This document shows positions 35,901 through 43,999 of a stretch of 64,000 nucleotides of DNA, one piece after another. Position 1 is the stretch's first letter. Every line of letters begins with the position of its first letter. The position numbers were made by a program, and so were the translations under genes. Below the pieces are notes generated by a model. It saw nothing but the letters and a program-made list of their open reading frames with translations. It searched no databases and had not been told where the DNA came from. The DNA is from a virus: IMG/VR virus record IMGVR_UViG_3300025400_000011, positions 1 to 64,000 of that record; one strand, written 5' to 3'.

Positions 35901-36152
35901 GTTGTACAATCAACTGACGAATATATCGGTATTAACGTTGCTACTCCAACCACTGTTTATCTACCAGCAATCGCAGGTATACAACAGGGCTTGTATGTAA
36001 CTATTAAAGATGAATCTGGTAATGCTAAGACAAACAACATTACATTATCTGGTGCAGGCGTAACCGTTGATGGTCAAGCTACTTACTTGTTAAACTACAA
36101 CTACGAAGCTGTATCATTAATATACAACGGCACTAACTGGTTTATCATATAA
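32934..36152 (+). CDS. Collagen-like tail fibre protein (1072 aa)
   Basis: A 10-residue start (MANSFVYSAI) leads into about 115 Gly-X-(Ser/Thr) triplets. A globular module follows that opens IYGRTYYLQEV and ends YNGSSIYSALRTPIGQG, then about 104 more triplets, then a C-terminal head (NSFSAGQVVRLDNG, GECYFLSPTVAGA, YVTIKDESGNAK, VSLIYNGTNWFII) homologous to the head of the 1523-aa fibre. No S74 chaperone is present. It probably forms a trimeric fibre; if the shaft is collagen-like at about 0.29 nm per residue, each shaft half would be near 90-100 nm. It has its own TATAAATA promoter element. Confidence 0.85.
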   Translation: MANSFVYSAIRGASGFSGFSGQIGTSGWSGISGYSGASGAIGQSGYSGISGYSGFSGFSGWSGISGYSGFTGISGFSGISGYSGFTGISGYTGISGYTGISGFSGFTGISGWSGISGYSGFTGISGYSGFTGISGYSGFTGISGFSGISGYSGFSGFTGISGFTGISGYSGFTGISGYSGFSGISGFTGISGWSGYSGISGFSGFTGISGYSGFSGFTGISGWSGISGYSGFTGISGYSGFTGISGYTGISGFTGISGFSGISGWSGISGYSGFTGISGYSGFTGISGYTGISGYSGISGYSGFTGISGYTGISGYSGFTGFSGYSGFTGISGYSGFTGISGYTGFSGISGGTGASIYGRTYYLQEVTSDQNPTVFEVMSLVPGGGGTDVNDDVLALNSTTAGPGSPSAYGWYLTPIGEPGLVEIPAGLWEFDFYRNVSASAANFVISVYSYSMATSATSAFILSADSGPVTDTVSTFQKLGYVTSTITKLSATDRILLQVAAYTTSTATISASYHYNGSSIYSALRTPIGQGVSGTSGYSGIGTSGYSGFSGISGFTGISGFSGISGWSGISGYSGFSGISGYTGISGYSGISGYSGFTGISGYTGISGYSGISGFSGFTGISGFSGISGWSGISGYSGFTGISGYTGISGFTGISGYSGISGYSGFTGISGYSGFTGISGYSGFTGISGYTGTSGYSGYSGFTGISGYSGFTGISGYSGFSGFTGISGYSGFTGISGFSGISGYSGFTGVSGFTGISGFSGISGWSGISGYSGFTGISGYSGFSGFTGISGYSGFTGISGYSGISGYSGFTGISGYTGISGFSGFTGISGFSGISGFSGYTGMSGATTNISSQVITYTNSFSAGQVVRLDNGSSGWFLAQADNVTDAEATGVVASASATGFTIIYMGLITNLASLTPGECYFLSPTVAGAVTTVAPSAFGTVSKPVMRAITSSTAVVVNERGYLNSDNALLLYPNVQGVRLVTSNPYVVQSTDEYIGINVATPTTVYLPAIAGIQQGLYVTIKDESGNAKTNNITLSGAGVTVDGQATYLLNYNYEAVSLIYNGTNWFII
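32959..33993 (+). repeat. First triplet array of the 1072-aa fibre
   Basis: About 115 triplets, dominated by the nonapeptide unit GISGYSGFT. Nearly every third residue is Gly and every triplet ends in Ser or Thr. Confidence 0.9.
33998..34530 (+). repeat. GRTY globular module, copy 1 of 3
   Basis: A module of about 170-185 residues opening IYGRTY and containing LTPIGEPGL(V)EIPAGLW, YSYSMATS(A)TSAFILSAD, TDRILxxV and RTPIGQGVSG. Copies 2 and 3 are in the 1089-aa fibre (about 36817-37377) and the 2185-aa fibre (about 50992-51508). It is always placed between two triplet shafts. Confidence 0.8.
34534..35476 (+). repeat. Second triplet array of the 1072-aa fibre
   Basis: About 104 triplets of the same GISGYSGFT type, leading into the C-terminal head. 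Confidence 0.9.
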
Positions 36153-36156
36153 AGTG

Positions 36157-36164
36157 TATAAATA
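36157..36164 (+). promoter_or_regulatory. T4-type late promoter element TATAAATA
   Basis: An exact TATAAATA lies 18 bases before the ATG of the 1089-aa fibre gene. Confidence 0.6.
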
Positions 36165-36182
36165 TTATTGCTTAAATGAATC

Positions 36183-39100
36183 ATGAGCAATACATTTGTA
36201 TACACAGCAATTAAAGGACAATCCGGTTTTTCAGGCGCGCAAGGTGTAGCAGGAGCTACAGGCACTTCTGGTTATTCCGGTATCTCTGGTTATACAGGTA
36301 TTAGCGGCTTCACTGGTATATCCGGTTATAGCGGCTTTACCGGCACTTCCGGTTACTCTGGTTTCACAGGTATATCTGGTTTTACAGGTATATCTGGCTA
36401 TACTGGCTTTTCAGGTATATCCGGTTATACAGGTATATCTGGCTATTCTGGTATCTCAGGCTTTAGCGGTTTTACTGGTATTAGCGGTTATAGTGGTTTT
36501 TCTGGCTTTACAGGCATCTCTGGCTATACCGGTGTAAGTGGTTACAGCGGTTTTAGTGGAACAAGCGGCTACTCTGGTATTTCAGGTTATTCAGGCTTTA
36601 CAGGTATATCTGGTTATACAGGTATATCTGGTTATTCAGGCTATTCAGGCTTTAGCGGTTTTTCAGGTATTAGCGGTTATTCCGGCTTTAGCGGTTTTAC
36701 AGGTATCAGTGGTTATTCAGGCTTTACTGGTATATCAGGCTTCACTGGTATAAGCGGTTACTCTGGTTTTTCTAGCTTTAGTGGTTATAGTGGTTTCTCT
36801 GGTGTATCTGGTCCAACAGGTGCTTCTATATACGGTAGAACATATTTTTTTAATGAAACCAATAGTGACCAACCTGCTTATGAAACAATTGCATTGACAC
36901 CGGGTGGTGGTGGGGTTACTCAATATGATGATGTTGCTTATGTTAACAGTACTAATAGTAATGCTTATAGTGCACAATCAATAGGTGGTTATTTAACTCC
37001 TATTGGAGAGCCAGGTATTGCAGAAATACCAGCTGGTATTTGGGACATTGAATGGTTTTATCAAGTAGGCGCGGGTGCAACAACACCAAACCCTTCTGCA
37101 GGCTTTGTATTTAGTTTGTATAGCTATTCAATGGCTACAAGCTCAACTAGTGCATTTATTTTAAGTGCAGATACAGGAGCAGTGTTTACAACAGCTGCAA
37201 CACCAACATATACTAAGTTTAGTTATGTAACAAGTAATATTACTTTACTTTCAGCTACAGATAGAATACTTGTTAATGTAGGAATGTATTCACCGAATAC
37301 ACAAACAGTATCGGCTACATTTATATATAATGGTGCAACTAATTATTCTGTAATTAGAACTCCAATCGGTCAAGGTGTATCTGGTGCTTCTGGTTATTCT
37401 GGTGTTGGTACTTCAGGTTATTCAGGCTTTACTGGTATATCTGGTTTTACAGGTATTTCTGGCTATAGCGGTTTTTCTGGTGCTAAAGGCTCTACAGGTA
37501 CATCTGGTTATAGCGGCTTTACAGGTATTTCTGGTTATACAGGTATATCAGGTTATAGCGGTATAAGCGGTTACTCAGGCTTTACAGGTATAAGCGGTTA
37601 TTCAGGCTTTAGCGGTTTTACTGGTATATCTGGTTACTCAGGTATTTCTGGTTGGTCTGGCTTCACTGGTATATCAGGCTTTACTGGTATTTCAGGCTAT
37701 AGTGGTTTTAGTGGTATAAGCGGTTACACCGGTATATCTGGCTATAGTGGTATCAGTGGTTTCTCAGGTTTTACAGGCATAAGTGGTTATACCGGTATAT
37801 CAGGCTATTCTGGTATTAGTGGTTTTTCAGGCTTTACAGGTATATCAGGCTTTACAGGTATTTCTGGTTACTCTGGTTTTACAGGTGTATCAGGCTATAG
37901 CGGCTTTACTGGTATTTCCGGTTATACTGGTATATCAGGTTATTCTGGCTTCTCTGGTTCTGCTGGGGTTTCCGGTTTTAGTGGTATATCTGGTTTTTCT
38001 GGTACAAGCGGTTTAAATGCTACTAATGTAAACGTAACATACAGCAACTCTTTTAGTCCAGGCAATGTTATATACAAAACTTCTGGTGGTTATGCTTTAG
38101 CACAAGCAAATGCAGCTTCTACATCAGATATTATTGGTGTTGTAATAAGTGCAACAGGTACATCATTTCAGTATGTAGCTAACGGCTACACTTCAGGCTT
38201 TACCGGTATTGTAGACGCTGCACAATACTATCTTTCAGATACTACAGCAGGTCTAATGACCACAACACCTCCTTCAGCTATTGGTTCTATTATTAAACCA
38301 GTAATGATTGGTATAGGTACTACAGCTGGTCTAATAGTTGAGTATCCTGGTTCACAGATTCAGGCTGCTAATGCAAATTCTGGTTATTCTGGTTTTTCCG
38401 GTGCAGGACAATCTGGTTACAGTGGTTTTTCTGGCTTAAAAGGCTCAACAGGCGCTCAAGGTTCTACAGGTAGTACTGGTACATCTGGTTATTCGGGCTT
38501 TAGCGGAACTAATGGTACAAATGGTACTAACGGTACTTCTGGTTATTCAGGCTTTAGTGGTACAAATGGTACTAACGGTACTTCTGGTTACTCTGGTTTT
38601 ACAGGCATATCTGGTTATAGCGGTTTTTCAGGCTTTTCTGGAGCATTTGCAGGTAGTACAGGTACTACAAATTATGTAGCTAAGTTTACAGGTACGAATT
38701 CATTAGGCACAGGCTTAATATACGACAATGGTACTAATGTTGGTGTTGGTCTAACAGCTCCTAATACAAGCTTACAAATAAATAACAATGGTACTTACGC
38801 TACGACCGGTAATATGAATACCGGTATAGTTGTAGGTAATAACACTAGCGGAGCAGCTCTCAACTCTGGTGCATATGATTCAGGTACTACTACGACTTCT
38901 TATGGCTGGTTTAATACTGGTTATGCCAATAATGCTAATATAGGCGTTTCTATGATTTTTGCTGCAGGTGGTACCGAAAAAATGCGTATTACTACTGGTG
39001 GTAATGTCGGTATCGGTACGACTGCACCTAGCGGTACACTTACAGTTGCTGGTTCTTTGTCAGCTAAAACAGCAAGTATAGCTCAAAACTTTACAGTGGA

Positions 39101-39452
39101 TGTTAACGGTAACGCTACTGCTGTATCGTTTACTTCAACATCTTCTAAAGTTGGTAAGACAAATATCAGACCATTATCATCTTTTATTGTAGATCCATTA
39201 GCAACTACTCAATTATTAAATGCAGTCGTGTATGATAGTTTAATTGATGTATCCGCTACTAACGAAATTGGTTTTATTGCAGAAGATGTATTACCAGTAC
39301 TACCAGCTGTAGTTTCCACAGAAGGAGATGTAGTTGTTGGTATTGATTATAGCCGTATAACAGCTCTTCTTACTGAAGCAGTTAAAGCACAACAAGTACA
39401 AATAAACAACCTAAATATATTAATAACGCAATTAAGTGCAAGATTAAGTTAA
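36183..39452 (+). CDS. Collagen-like tail fibre with S74 chaperone (1089 aa)
   Basis: The start MSNTFVYTAIKGQSGFSG matches the 1072-aa fibre start, suggesting the same attachment site. Then come a triplet shaft, a GRTY module (about 36817-37377), a second shaft, a head-like domain (NSFSPGNVIYKTSGG, QYYLSDTTAGL), a short third shaft with GTNGTNGTSG, and a beta domain (YVAKFTGTNSLG). The C-terminus is an S74-type intramolecular chaperone from residue 987, with Ser987 and Lys992 as the expected dyad and GFIAEDVLPVLP downstream. The chaperone should assist trimerisation and then cut itself off just before the Ser. Confidence 0.87.
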   Translation: MSNTFVYTAIKGQSGFSGAQGVAGATGTSGYSGISGYTGISGFTGISGYSGFTGTSGYSGFTGISGFTGISGYTGFSGISGYTGISGYSGISGFSGFTGISGYSGFSGFTGISGYTGVSGYSGFSGTSGYSGISGYSGFTGISGYTGISGYSGYSGFSGFSGISGYSGFSGFTGISGYSGFTGISGFTGISGYSGFSSFSGYSGFSGVSGPTGASIYGRTYFFNETNSDQPAYETIALTPGGGGVTQYDDVAYVNSTNSNAYSAQSIGGYLTPIGEPGIAEIPAGIWDIEWFYQVGAGATTPNPSAGFVFSLYSYSMATSSTSAFILSADTGAVFTTAATPTYTKFSYVTSNITLLSATDRILVNVGMYSPNTQTVSATFIYNGATNYSVIRTPIGQGVSGASGYSGVGTSGYSGFTGISGFTGISGYSGFSGAKGSTGTSGYSGFTGISGYTGISGYSGISGYSGFTGISGYSGFSGFTGISGYSGISGWSGFTGISGFTGISGYSGFSGISGYTGISGYSGISGFSGFTGISGYTGISGYSGISGFSGFTGISGFTGISGYSGFTGVSGYSGFTGISGYTGISGYSGFSGSAGVSGFSGISGFSGTSGLNATNVNVTYSNSFSPGNVIYKTSGGYALAQANAASTSDIIGVVISATGTSFQYVANGYTSGFTGIVDAAQYYLSDTTAGLMTTTPPSAIGSIIKPVMIGIGTTAGLIVEYPGSQIQAANANSGYSGFSGAGQSGYSGFSGLKGSTGAQGSTGSTGTSGYSGFSGTNGTNGTNGTSGYSGFSGTNGTNGTSGYSGFTGISGYSGFSGFSGAFAGSTGTTNYVAKFTGTNSLGTGLIYDNGTNVGVGLTAPNTSLQINNNGTYATTGNMNTGIVVGNNTSGAALNSGAYDSGTTTTSYGWFNTGYANNANIGVSMIFAAGGTEKMRITTGGNVGIGTTAPSGTLTVAGSLSAKTASIAQNFTVDVNGNATAVSFTSTSSKVGKTNIRPLSSFIVDPLATTQLLNAVVYDSLIDVSATNEIGFIAEDVLPVLPAVVSTEGDVVVGIDYSRITALLTEAVKAQQVQINNLNILITQLSARLS
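36219..38648 (+). repeat. Triplet arrays of the 1089-aa fibre
   Basis: Three blocks (about 36219-36812, 37378-38018 and 38381-38648). The first ends with one GFSSFSGYS interruption where Gly is replaced by Ser. Confidence 0.88.
36817..37377 (+). repeat. GRTY globular module, copy 2 of 3
   Basis: Opens IYGRTYFFNETNSDQ, like copy 3 (VYGRTYFFNETNSDQ), and ends SVIRTPIGQGVSG. It has a small insertion (TTPNPSAG) relative to copy 1. Confidence 0.8.
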
Positions 39453-39461
39453 ATATAGAAT

Positions 39462-40493
39462 ATGGCTACTCCATTTACATATAGTATACAAGGTGTTTCT
39501 GGTTTTTCTGGTACTCAAGGTGCAACCGGTACGTCGGGATATTCTGGTTTTAGCGGACCTCAAGGGCCACAAGGATTTAGTGGAGCTGCAGGTACTTCTG
39601 GTTATAGTGGTATATCTGGTGCACAAGGTGCACAAGGAACTAATGGAACGATTGGGCAGAACGGTGCACAAGGTGCACAAGGCGCAACAGGTGCTCAAGG
39701 TGCAGCAGGTACGTCAGGATATTCTGGTTTTAGTGGAGCTAAAGGATCTACTGGAGCTCAAGGATCTACTGGTGCTCAAGGCTCAACAGGTGCTCAAGGC
39801 TCAACAGGTGCTCAAGGCACTTCAGGCGCTCAAGGCGCAACCGGTACTTCTGGTTTTTCAGGCCAGCTTGGCGCTAACACTACTGTGTATGTACAAAGTG
39901 GTTCAGTAAGTGGTGTACCTACAGCCGCGGGTAATGGTAATCTTTGGTGGAACACAGATACTGGTGCCTTAAACATTTGGATATCGTCTTCTAGTTCTTG
40001 GGTAGTTGCAGTGCCATATGTTGATCCTTCTACTATATTTAAAACTTCTGGTGGTAACATAACTGGTAACGTTGGTATATCTGGAGCGTTAAACGTAACA
40101 GGTGCTATTACAGCTACTAGTAGTATTACTGCTAATTATTCTGATAAACGACTTAAAGATATTAAAGGCAATATTTTAAATGCGTTGTCAAAAGTTTTAT
40201 TACTTAATGGTGTGAACTACACTGCTAATGAAACTGCTCAACGTTACGGTTATTCATCTGAAACTCCTGAAGTAGGTTTAATAGCTCAGGAAGTACAGGT
40301 AGTTTTACCTGAAGTTATTAAGTTAGCACCGTTCGATACTGTAACCAATGAAGATGGTTCAACATATTCTAAGAGCGGTGAAAACTATATAACTATACAA
40401 TATGAAAGAATGATTCCTTTACTTGTTGAGGCCATAAAAGAACAGCAAGCTCAGATAGAGGAACTTAAAGCACTCATTAAAGCAAAGGCCTAA
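39462..40493 (+). CDS. Short collagen-like fibre with S74 chaperone (343 aa)
   Basis: After MATPFTYSIQGVSG there is a collagen-like shaft with Gln and Ala (GAQGATGAQG), a small beta domain (NGNLWWNTDTGALNIW, typical of fibre tips), a coiled or beta stretch (GNVGISGALNVTGAITATS), and an S74 chaperone from residue 227. The motif SDKRLKDIK (Ser227, Lys232) is the textbook S74 dyad, followed by VGLIAQEVQVVLPEV and a C-terminal helix MIPLLVEAIKEQQAQIEELK. It probably forms a short trimeric fibre. The element TAAATATAGAATATG precedes its start. Confidence 0.87.
   Translation: MATPFTYSIQGVSGFSGTQGATGTSGYSGFSGPQGPQGFSGAAGTSGYSGISGAQGAQGTNGTIGQNGAQGAQGATGAQGAAGTSGYSGFSGAKGSTGAQGSTGAQGSTGAQGSTGAQGTSGAQGATGTSGFSGQLGANTTVYVQSGSVSGVPTAAGNGNLWWNTDTGALNIWISSSSSWVVAVPYVDPSTIFKTSGGNITGNVGISGALNVTGAITATSSITANYSDKRLKDIKGNILNALSKVLLLNGVNYTANETAQRYGYSSETPEVGLIAQEVQVVLPEVIKLAPFDTVTNEDGSTYSKSGENYITIQYERMIPLLVEAIKEQQAQIEELKALIKAKA
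39753..39842 (+). repeat. 18-bp tandem repeat in fibre gene (five units)
   Basis: Five consecutive 18-bp units encode GAQGST, GAQGST, GAQGST, GAQGTS and GAQGAT. Units at 39771-39788 and 39789-39806 are identical in DNA, so copy number could change by slippage. Confidence 0.85.
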
Positions 40494-40496
40494 AGT

Positions 40497-41558
40497 ATGG
40501 CAAACCAGCTAAGTTTTCCAACTTCACCTTCAAGTGCACAAAGGTACATTTCTCCTATAGGGTGGGTGTACACTTATGACGGTTATACCTGGAATACAAC
40601 AGGTAGGTTAGGTATGGCTGGGTTTACAGCTGAAAACTCATTTTTATATCGTACCGTGTATACTCGTGGTTATGTACATTGCGGTTATCAAGGTGGTAGT
40701 CCTTGGCGTAATACTAATAGAACTATACATTTAACCGATACAACCACTAACTTAGGTGATATGATGGATAATGGTGCATCATACATTGACGGTGGGTTTA
40801 GTGATTATAACACGTATGTGTTTAATGACTCTGGTGCAGTTAATGGTACTTCTTCTTACACGTCATCAATGAGTATGACGACTGAATCTTTAAGAACTCA
40901 TAATAGTAATAGAGATTTAAAACAGTCTCGTGCAAACTGTAAAGCGTTAATGAACGCAGGACTCACTTCAATATATATTACTGGTGGTAACTCTTCTAAT
41001 ACAGATAAATTTTGCACTATTACAGATACAATGTTGTCATTAAGTCTTATTAGCGGTGGTAACTCAGGTCAAACAGCAGGTGGTCTTAGCGGTTTTTGGG
41101 GTCAGTACTATGGCTGGGTTAGTAGCGATAACTCTGGCACTAGTTGTTTTGCTTGGAGTACTGAAACTTATATAACAGTCATCAACTACAGTTTAGATAC
41201 AGACGGTCAACCGAAAGGTTTATCTAGTAAATGGGGATTTGGATACAACTCAACCGGTTCATATGCTGGTTCGTCAACATTATATAAGTTTAACGATACT
41301 AACGGTACTTCAGTATCAAGTTTTAGTCGTCCTGAATCTTGCGGAGAAGAAAATATGCAAGTAGGGCAAGATTGGGGATATGCCCTTGGTTCCTATAACG
41401 GTGGTAACCAAACAAATAACACTCAAAAGATATACTACACCACAGATACCTGTTCAGGTATGGGTTCCACTACTCAACCTAAAGGCCACGGTGGAATGTC
41501 ATCCGGTAGTTGCGGTTCTGGTAGTGTAACTTTATTAGGTGGTTCATTAGGTGGTTAA
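40497..41558 (+). CDS. Predicted virion protein, tandem paralogue A
   Basis: The 353-aa protein begins with a short YISPIGWVYTYDGYTWNTTG segment (the Tyr-Asp-Gly-x-x-Trp pattern seen in fibre-associated proteins). It continues with YRTVYTRGYVHCGYQGGSPWRNTNR, TNLGDMMDN, DGQPKGLSSKWGFGYNS, SFSRPESCGEEN, GQDWGYALGSYNG and a Ser/Gly/Cys-rich end. It is about half identical by eye to the next gene. The repeating aromatic and Gly pattern suggests a beta-propeller or beta-helix. Related proteins occur in cyanophage virions; I infer a fibre-tip or baseplate decoration. Several Cys are conserved in both copies. Confidence 0.7.
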   Translation: MANQLSFPTSPSSAQRYISPIGWVYTYDGYTWNTTGRLGMAGFTAENSFLYRTVYTRGYVHCGYQGGSPWRNTNRTIHLTDTTTNLGDMMDNGASYIDGGFSDYNTYVFNDSGAVNGTSSYTSSMSMTTESLRTHNSNRDLKQSRANCKALMNAGLTSIYITGGNSSNTDKFCTITDTMLSLSLISGGNSGQTAGGLSGFWGQYYGWVSSDNSGTSCFAWSTETYITVINYSLDTDGQPKGLSSKWGFGYNSTGSYAGSSTLYKFNDTNGTSVSSFSRPESCGEENMQVGQDWGYALGSYNGGNQTNNTQKIYYTTDTCSGMGSTTQPKGHGGMSSGSCGSGSVTLLGGSLGG

Positions 41559-41565
41559 ATAAATA
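41558..41565 (+). promoter_or_regulatory. Late-promoter-like element AATAAATA
   Basis: AATAAATATTTTTATG places the element five bases before the ATG of paralogue B. It overlaps the stop codon region of paralogue A. Confidence 0.45.
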
Positions 41566-41570
41566 TTTTT

Positions 41571-42641
41571 ATGCCTTTAAGTTTTCCATCAACACATCCA
41601 GCAGGTACAATATACGAAGGGTTTGCCAATGGCTATCTTTATGTTTTTGATGGCTACGAATGGGTAATGACTCCAAACACGTTTACCAATGCTATATCAG
41701 CCTGGTTTACCAGCTTTTTATACCGTACACTTTACACTCGTGGGTATATGCACTGTGGATATCAAAATAGTTCACTTTGGAGAAACACTAACAGGACTGT
41801 ACATAGTACTGACGTTACCACCAATCTCGGTGATATGATGGATAACGTTGCAAACTATATGGATTGTGGGTTTAGTGATTATCATTCTTATGTGTTTAAC
41901 GATAGCGGTTCATTTCAAGGTAGTTCAACTACTGTTTCTAGAATGAATATGACTACAGAGTCGTTAATAGGATATACAGGTAATGCAAATATGACTGTAA
42001 GCAGGACAGATTGTAAAACGCTTATGAGCCCTACATTAACCTACATATATATTACCGGTGGTGGTAACTCTAGCACTGATAAACTTAATACCGTATCAGA
42101 TACAACTCTTAACTCCGGTAATGTTGGCGGATCAAGTTGTTCTGGTGGTACTGCAGGCGGTCTTAGCGGGTTCTTCGGTCAGTTTTACGGTACAGTTGGA
42201 GCAAACAGTTCATCAGCTTCTTTAAACTTTTCAAATGAAACCTGGACTACTGGTACCTGGTCTTTTGCTTCTAGTACTGACGGACAACCGAAAGGTCTAT
42301 CAAGTAAAGTAGGTTACGGGTATAACTCTTCAGGTACGTATAATGGTAGTTCAACATATTACAAATTTAACGATACAACAAGATCTCAAATCTCCTCATT
42401 CAGCCGTCCAGAATCTTGCGGGGAAGAAAACTGTGAAATAGGACAAGACTGGGGCTATACGTTAGGTTCTTATAACGGTAGTGGACAAACTAATAACTCT
42501 ACTAAAACATATTATACAACAGATTCTTGTGTATCAATGGGTTCCACTACTCAACCTAAAGGACACGGAGGTGCTTCTTCTGGCGGTTGCGGTACAGGTA
42601 GTTGTTCTTTATTAGGTGGACTTCCAGGCACATCAATGTAA
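41571..42641 (+). CDS. Predicted virion protein, tandem paralogue B
   Basis: The 356-aa protein is a clear paralogue of the preceding gene: FLYRTLYTRGYMHCGYQNSSLWRNTNR, TNLGDMMDN, FSDYHSYVFNDSG, DGQPKGLSSKVGYGYNSSG, RPESCGEENCEIGQDWGY and GSTTQPKGHGG are shared in order. The Cys in HCGYQ, SCGEEN, DSCVSMG and GCGTG are kept. It has its own start-proximal element. A diverged pair could give two receptor specificities or a hetero-oligomer. The function remains unknown. Confidence 0.7.
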   Translation: MPLSFPSTHPAGTIYEGFANGYLYVFDGYEWVMTPNTFTNAISAWFTSFLYRTLYTRGYMHCGYQNSSLWRNTNRTVHSTDVTTNLGDMMDNVANYMDCGFSDYHSYVFNDSGSFQGSSTTVSRMNMTTESLIGYTGNANMTVSRTDCKTLMSPTLTYIYITGGGNSSTDKLNTVSDTTLNSGNVGGSSCSGGTAGGLSGFFGQFYGTVGANSSSASLNFSNETWTTGTWSFASSTDGQPKGLSSKVGYGYNSSGTYNGSSTYYKFNDTTRSQISSFSRPESCGEENCEIGQDWGYTLGSYNGSGQTNNSTKTYYTTDSCVSMGSTTQPKGHGGASSGGCGTGSCSLLGGLPGTSM

Positions 42642-42654
42642 CTATTTAACGAAT

Positions 42655-43287
42655 ATGAATTATTATCTTACTAAATTTTTCCGATACATACCTAATATTG
42701 ATGGTATGACCGTTATAACAGGTATTGATAATTTTAATATTGTCAGCCTTGCAACCGATACTGCTATTGCAACATTAAGTGCTTACGAAGCACATCCTTT
42801 TGAAGGCATACCAAAGACAATACCTATGGTAGAGTTGACTGAAGTTGAAGCACTGTCTGCTCATAAGTTTTATGCTGAAACTCGTGGTTACCGTAAAGCA
42901 TATTCCGATCTAGAAGGATTAGAACCGGATGCTGATGAGTTAGCAAAAGGTAGCAGAAAAACAAAAATTTACTTGACTGATGATATGACAGCAGCTACTA
43001 TATCACTAATGAAGAAAGCTCATAAGTTACACATTGATCAAGAAATGGAAGATAGACGTTTAGGTTTACCTAATCTTGATAGCACTGAAAGACCTGCTTA
43101 TAACGCAGATAAACACGCCGAATTGTTAACACAGGCAGATAGTTTATCTTCTATTGATGATCACGTTGAAGCACGAGAAACGGTACTTGGTCACGAAATG
43201 ACAAAGGATCTTGCTAGTAGAAAAGGACTTTGGGATGATACTAGAAACGCTAGAAAAGAAAAAGTAAAATTTGGATACCAATTCTAA
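42655..43287 (+). CDS. Hypothetical 210-aa protein
   Basis: I start at MNYYLTKFFRYIPNIDGM (ATG at 42655), because earlier starts overlap the upstream gene. I do not recognise the protein. It is alpha/beta at the N-terminus (GMTVITGIDNFNIVSL), with helical middle and C-terminal parts rich in Glu, Lys and Asp (MKKAHKLHIDQEMEDRRLG). There is no signal or membrane segment. It is followed one base later by the next gene (TAATATG), so the two are coupled and may act together, perhaps in virion assembly. Confidence 0.65.
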   Translation: MNYYLTKFFRYIPNIDGMTVITGIDNFNIVSLATDTAIATLSAYEAHPFEGIPKTIPMVELTEVEALSAHKFYAETRGYRKAYSDLEGLEPDADELAKGSRKTKIYLTDDMTAATISLMKKAHKLHIDQEMEDRRLGLPNLDSTERPAYNADKHAELLTQADSLSSIDDHVEARETVLGHEMTKDLASRKGLWDDTRNARKEKVKFGYQF

Positions 43288-43288
43288 T

Positions 43289-43999
43289 ATGGAAAACGAA
43301 GATATTATTAAATTTGTCGATGAAAACGAAAACTCTATCGGTATGTCCGATTTTCAGGCTCGTTATTTTGTTGTAAATTCTCAGGTAACAGATTACCGCA
43401 GAGTGCGTCAAGCTTTATTAGAGATTGACAATCGTAACGGTATGTTAAAACAGGTTCAACGTCAGCGTAAAAAGCGTATTATCGAAAAACAAATAATACA
43501 AAGAGATATCGATAATGAGTTTGATGATCTTAAAAAACAAATATTACAGGTAGACTTAGAGCAAGCAGTTTGGGACATTCATATGTATGACAAGAAAGAG
43601 AAAATGTGTCAAAATGAAATTGATATGTTTTCTGATATGGTAAGATCAATGTGTCCAGATATGCAGAGTTTAGAGAAATATAAAGACAACAATGAAGAGC
43701 TAGAACGCGAGTACTGGATTACAAGAATGGCTAAACAGGCTGCAATGGACTTAAATACTATCGGTCGTATCGGTCAAGGTAACTTAGATTCGATTTTAAT
43801 GATGCCTTTAACAGATGTTAAAGAAACACTTCAGTTAGCTATTAAATACAACGGCGTGTTAGGTAAAGGTATCGATGCTATTGGTCAAGCAACAATGAAG
43901 CAGTTAATAGGTTCAAAAGGAACCGATTTAGCTTATATTGATGATGTTGCTAAAGATCAGTTAAAGATCGAAGCCAAGACCAAGAGTGAAGATATTTAG
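43289..43999 (+). CDS. Hypothetical coiled-coil protein, 236 aa
   Basis: I start at MENEDIIKFVDENEN (ATG at 43289), directly after the upstream stop. Residues about 45-115 are strongly charged and helical (NRNGMLKQVQRQRKKRIIEKQ, then FDDLKKQILQVDLEQAVWD), indicating a coiled coil. The later part contains QAAMDLNTIGRIGQGNLDSI and is amphipathic. I know no family for it. It overlaps the next gene by 14 bases. The coupling to the preceding gene suggests a two-protein complex. Confidence 0.65.
   Translation: MENEDIIKFVDENENSIGMSDFQARYFVVNSQVTDYRRVRQALLEIDNRNGMLKQVQRQRKKRIIEKQIIQRDIDNEFDDLKKQILQVDLEQAVWDIHMYDKKEKMCQNEIDMFSDMVRSMCPDMQSLEKYKDNNEELEREYWITRMAKQAAMDLNTIGRIGQGNLDSILMMPLTDVKETLQLAIKYNGVLGKGIDAIGQATMKQLIGSKGTDLAYIDDVAKDQLKIEAKTKSEDI

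Noticed and set aside
39753-39842. 18-bp tandem repeat as a regulatory iteron array
   Set aside because: The units are in frame and encode GAQGST collagen-like hexapeptides in the fibre, so coding explains them.
42616-42654. Longer starts for the 210-aa gene
   Set aside because: They overlap the end of paralogue B. The ATG at 42655 begins a more natural sequence and leaves a 13-base gap.
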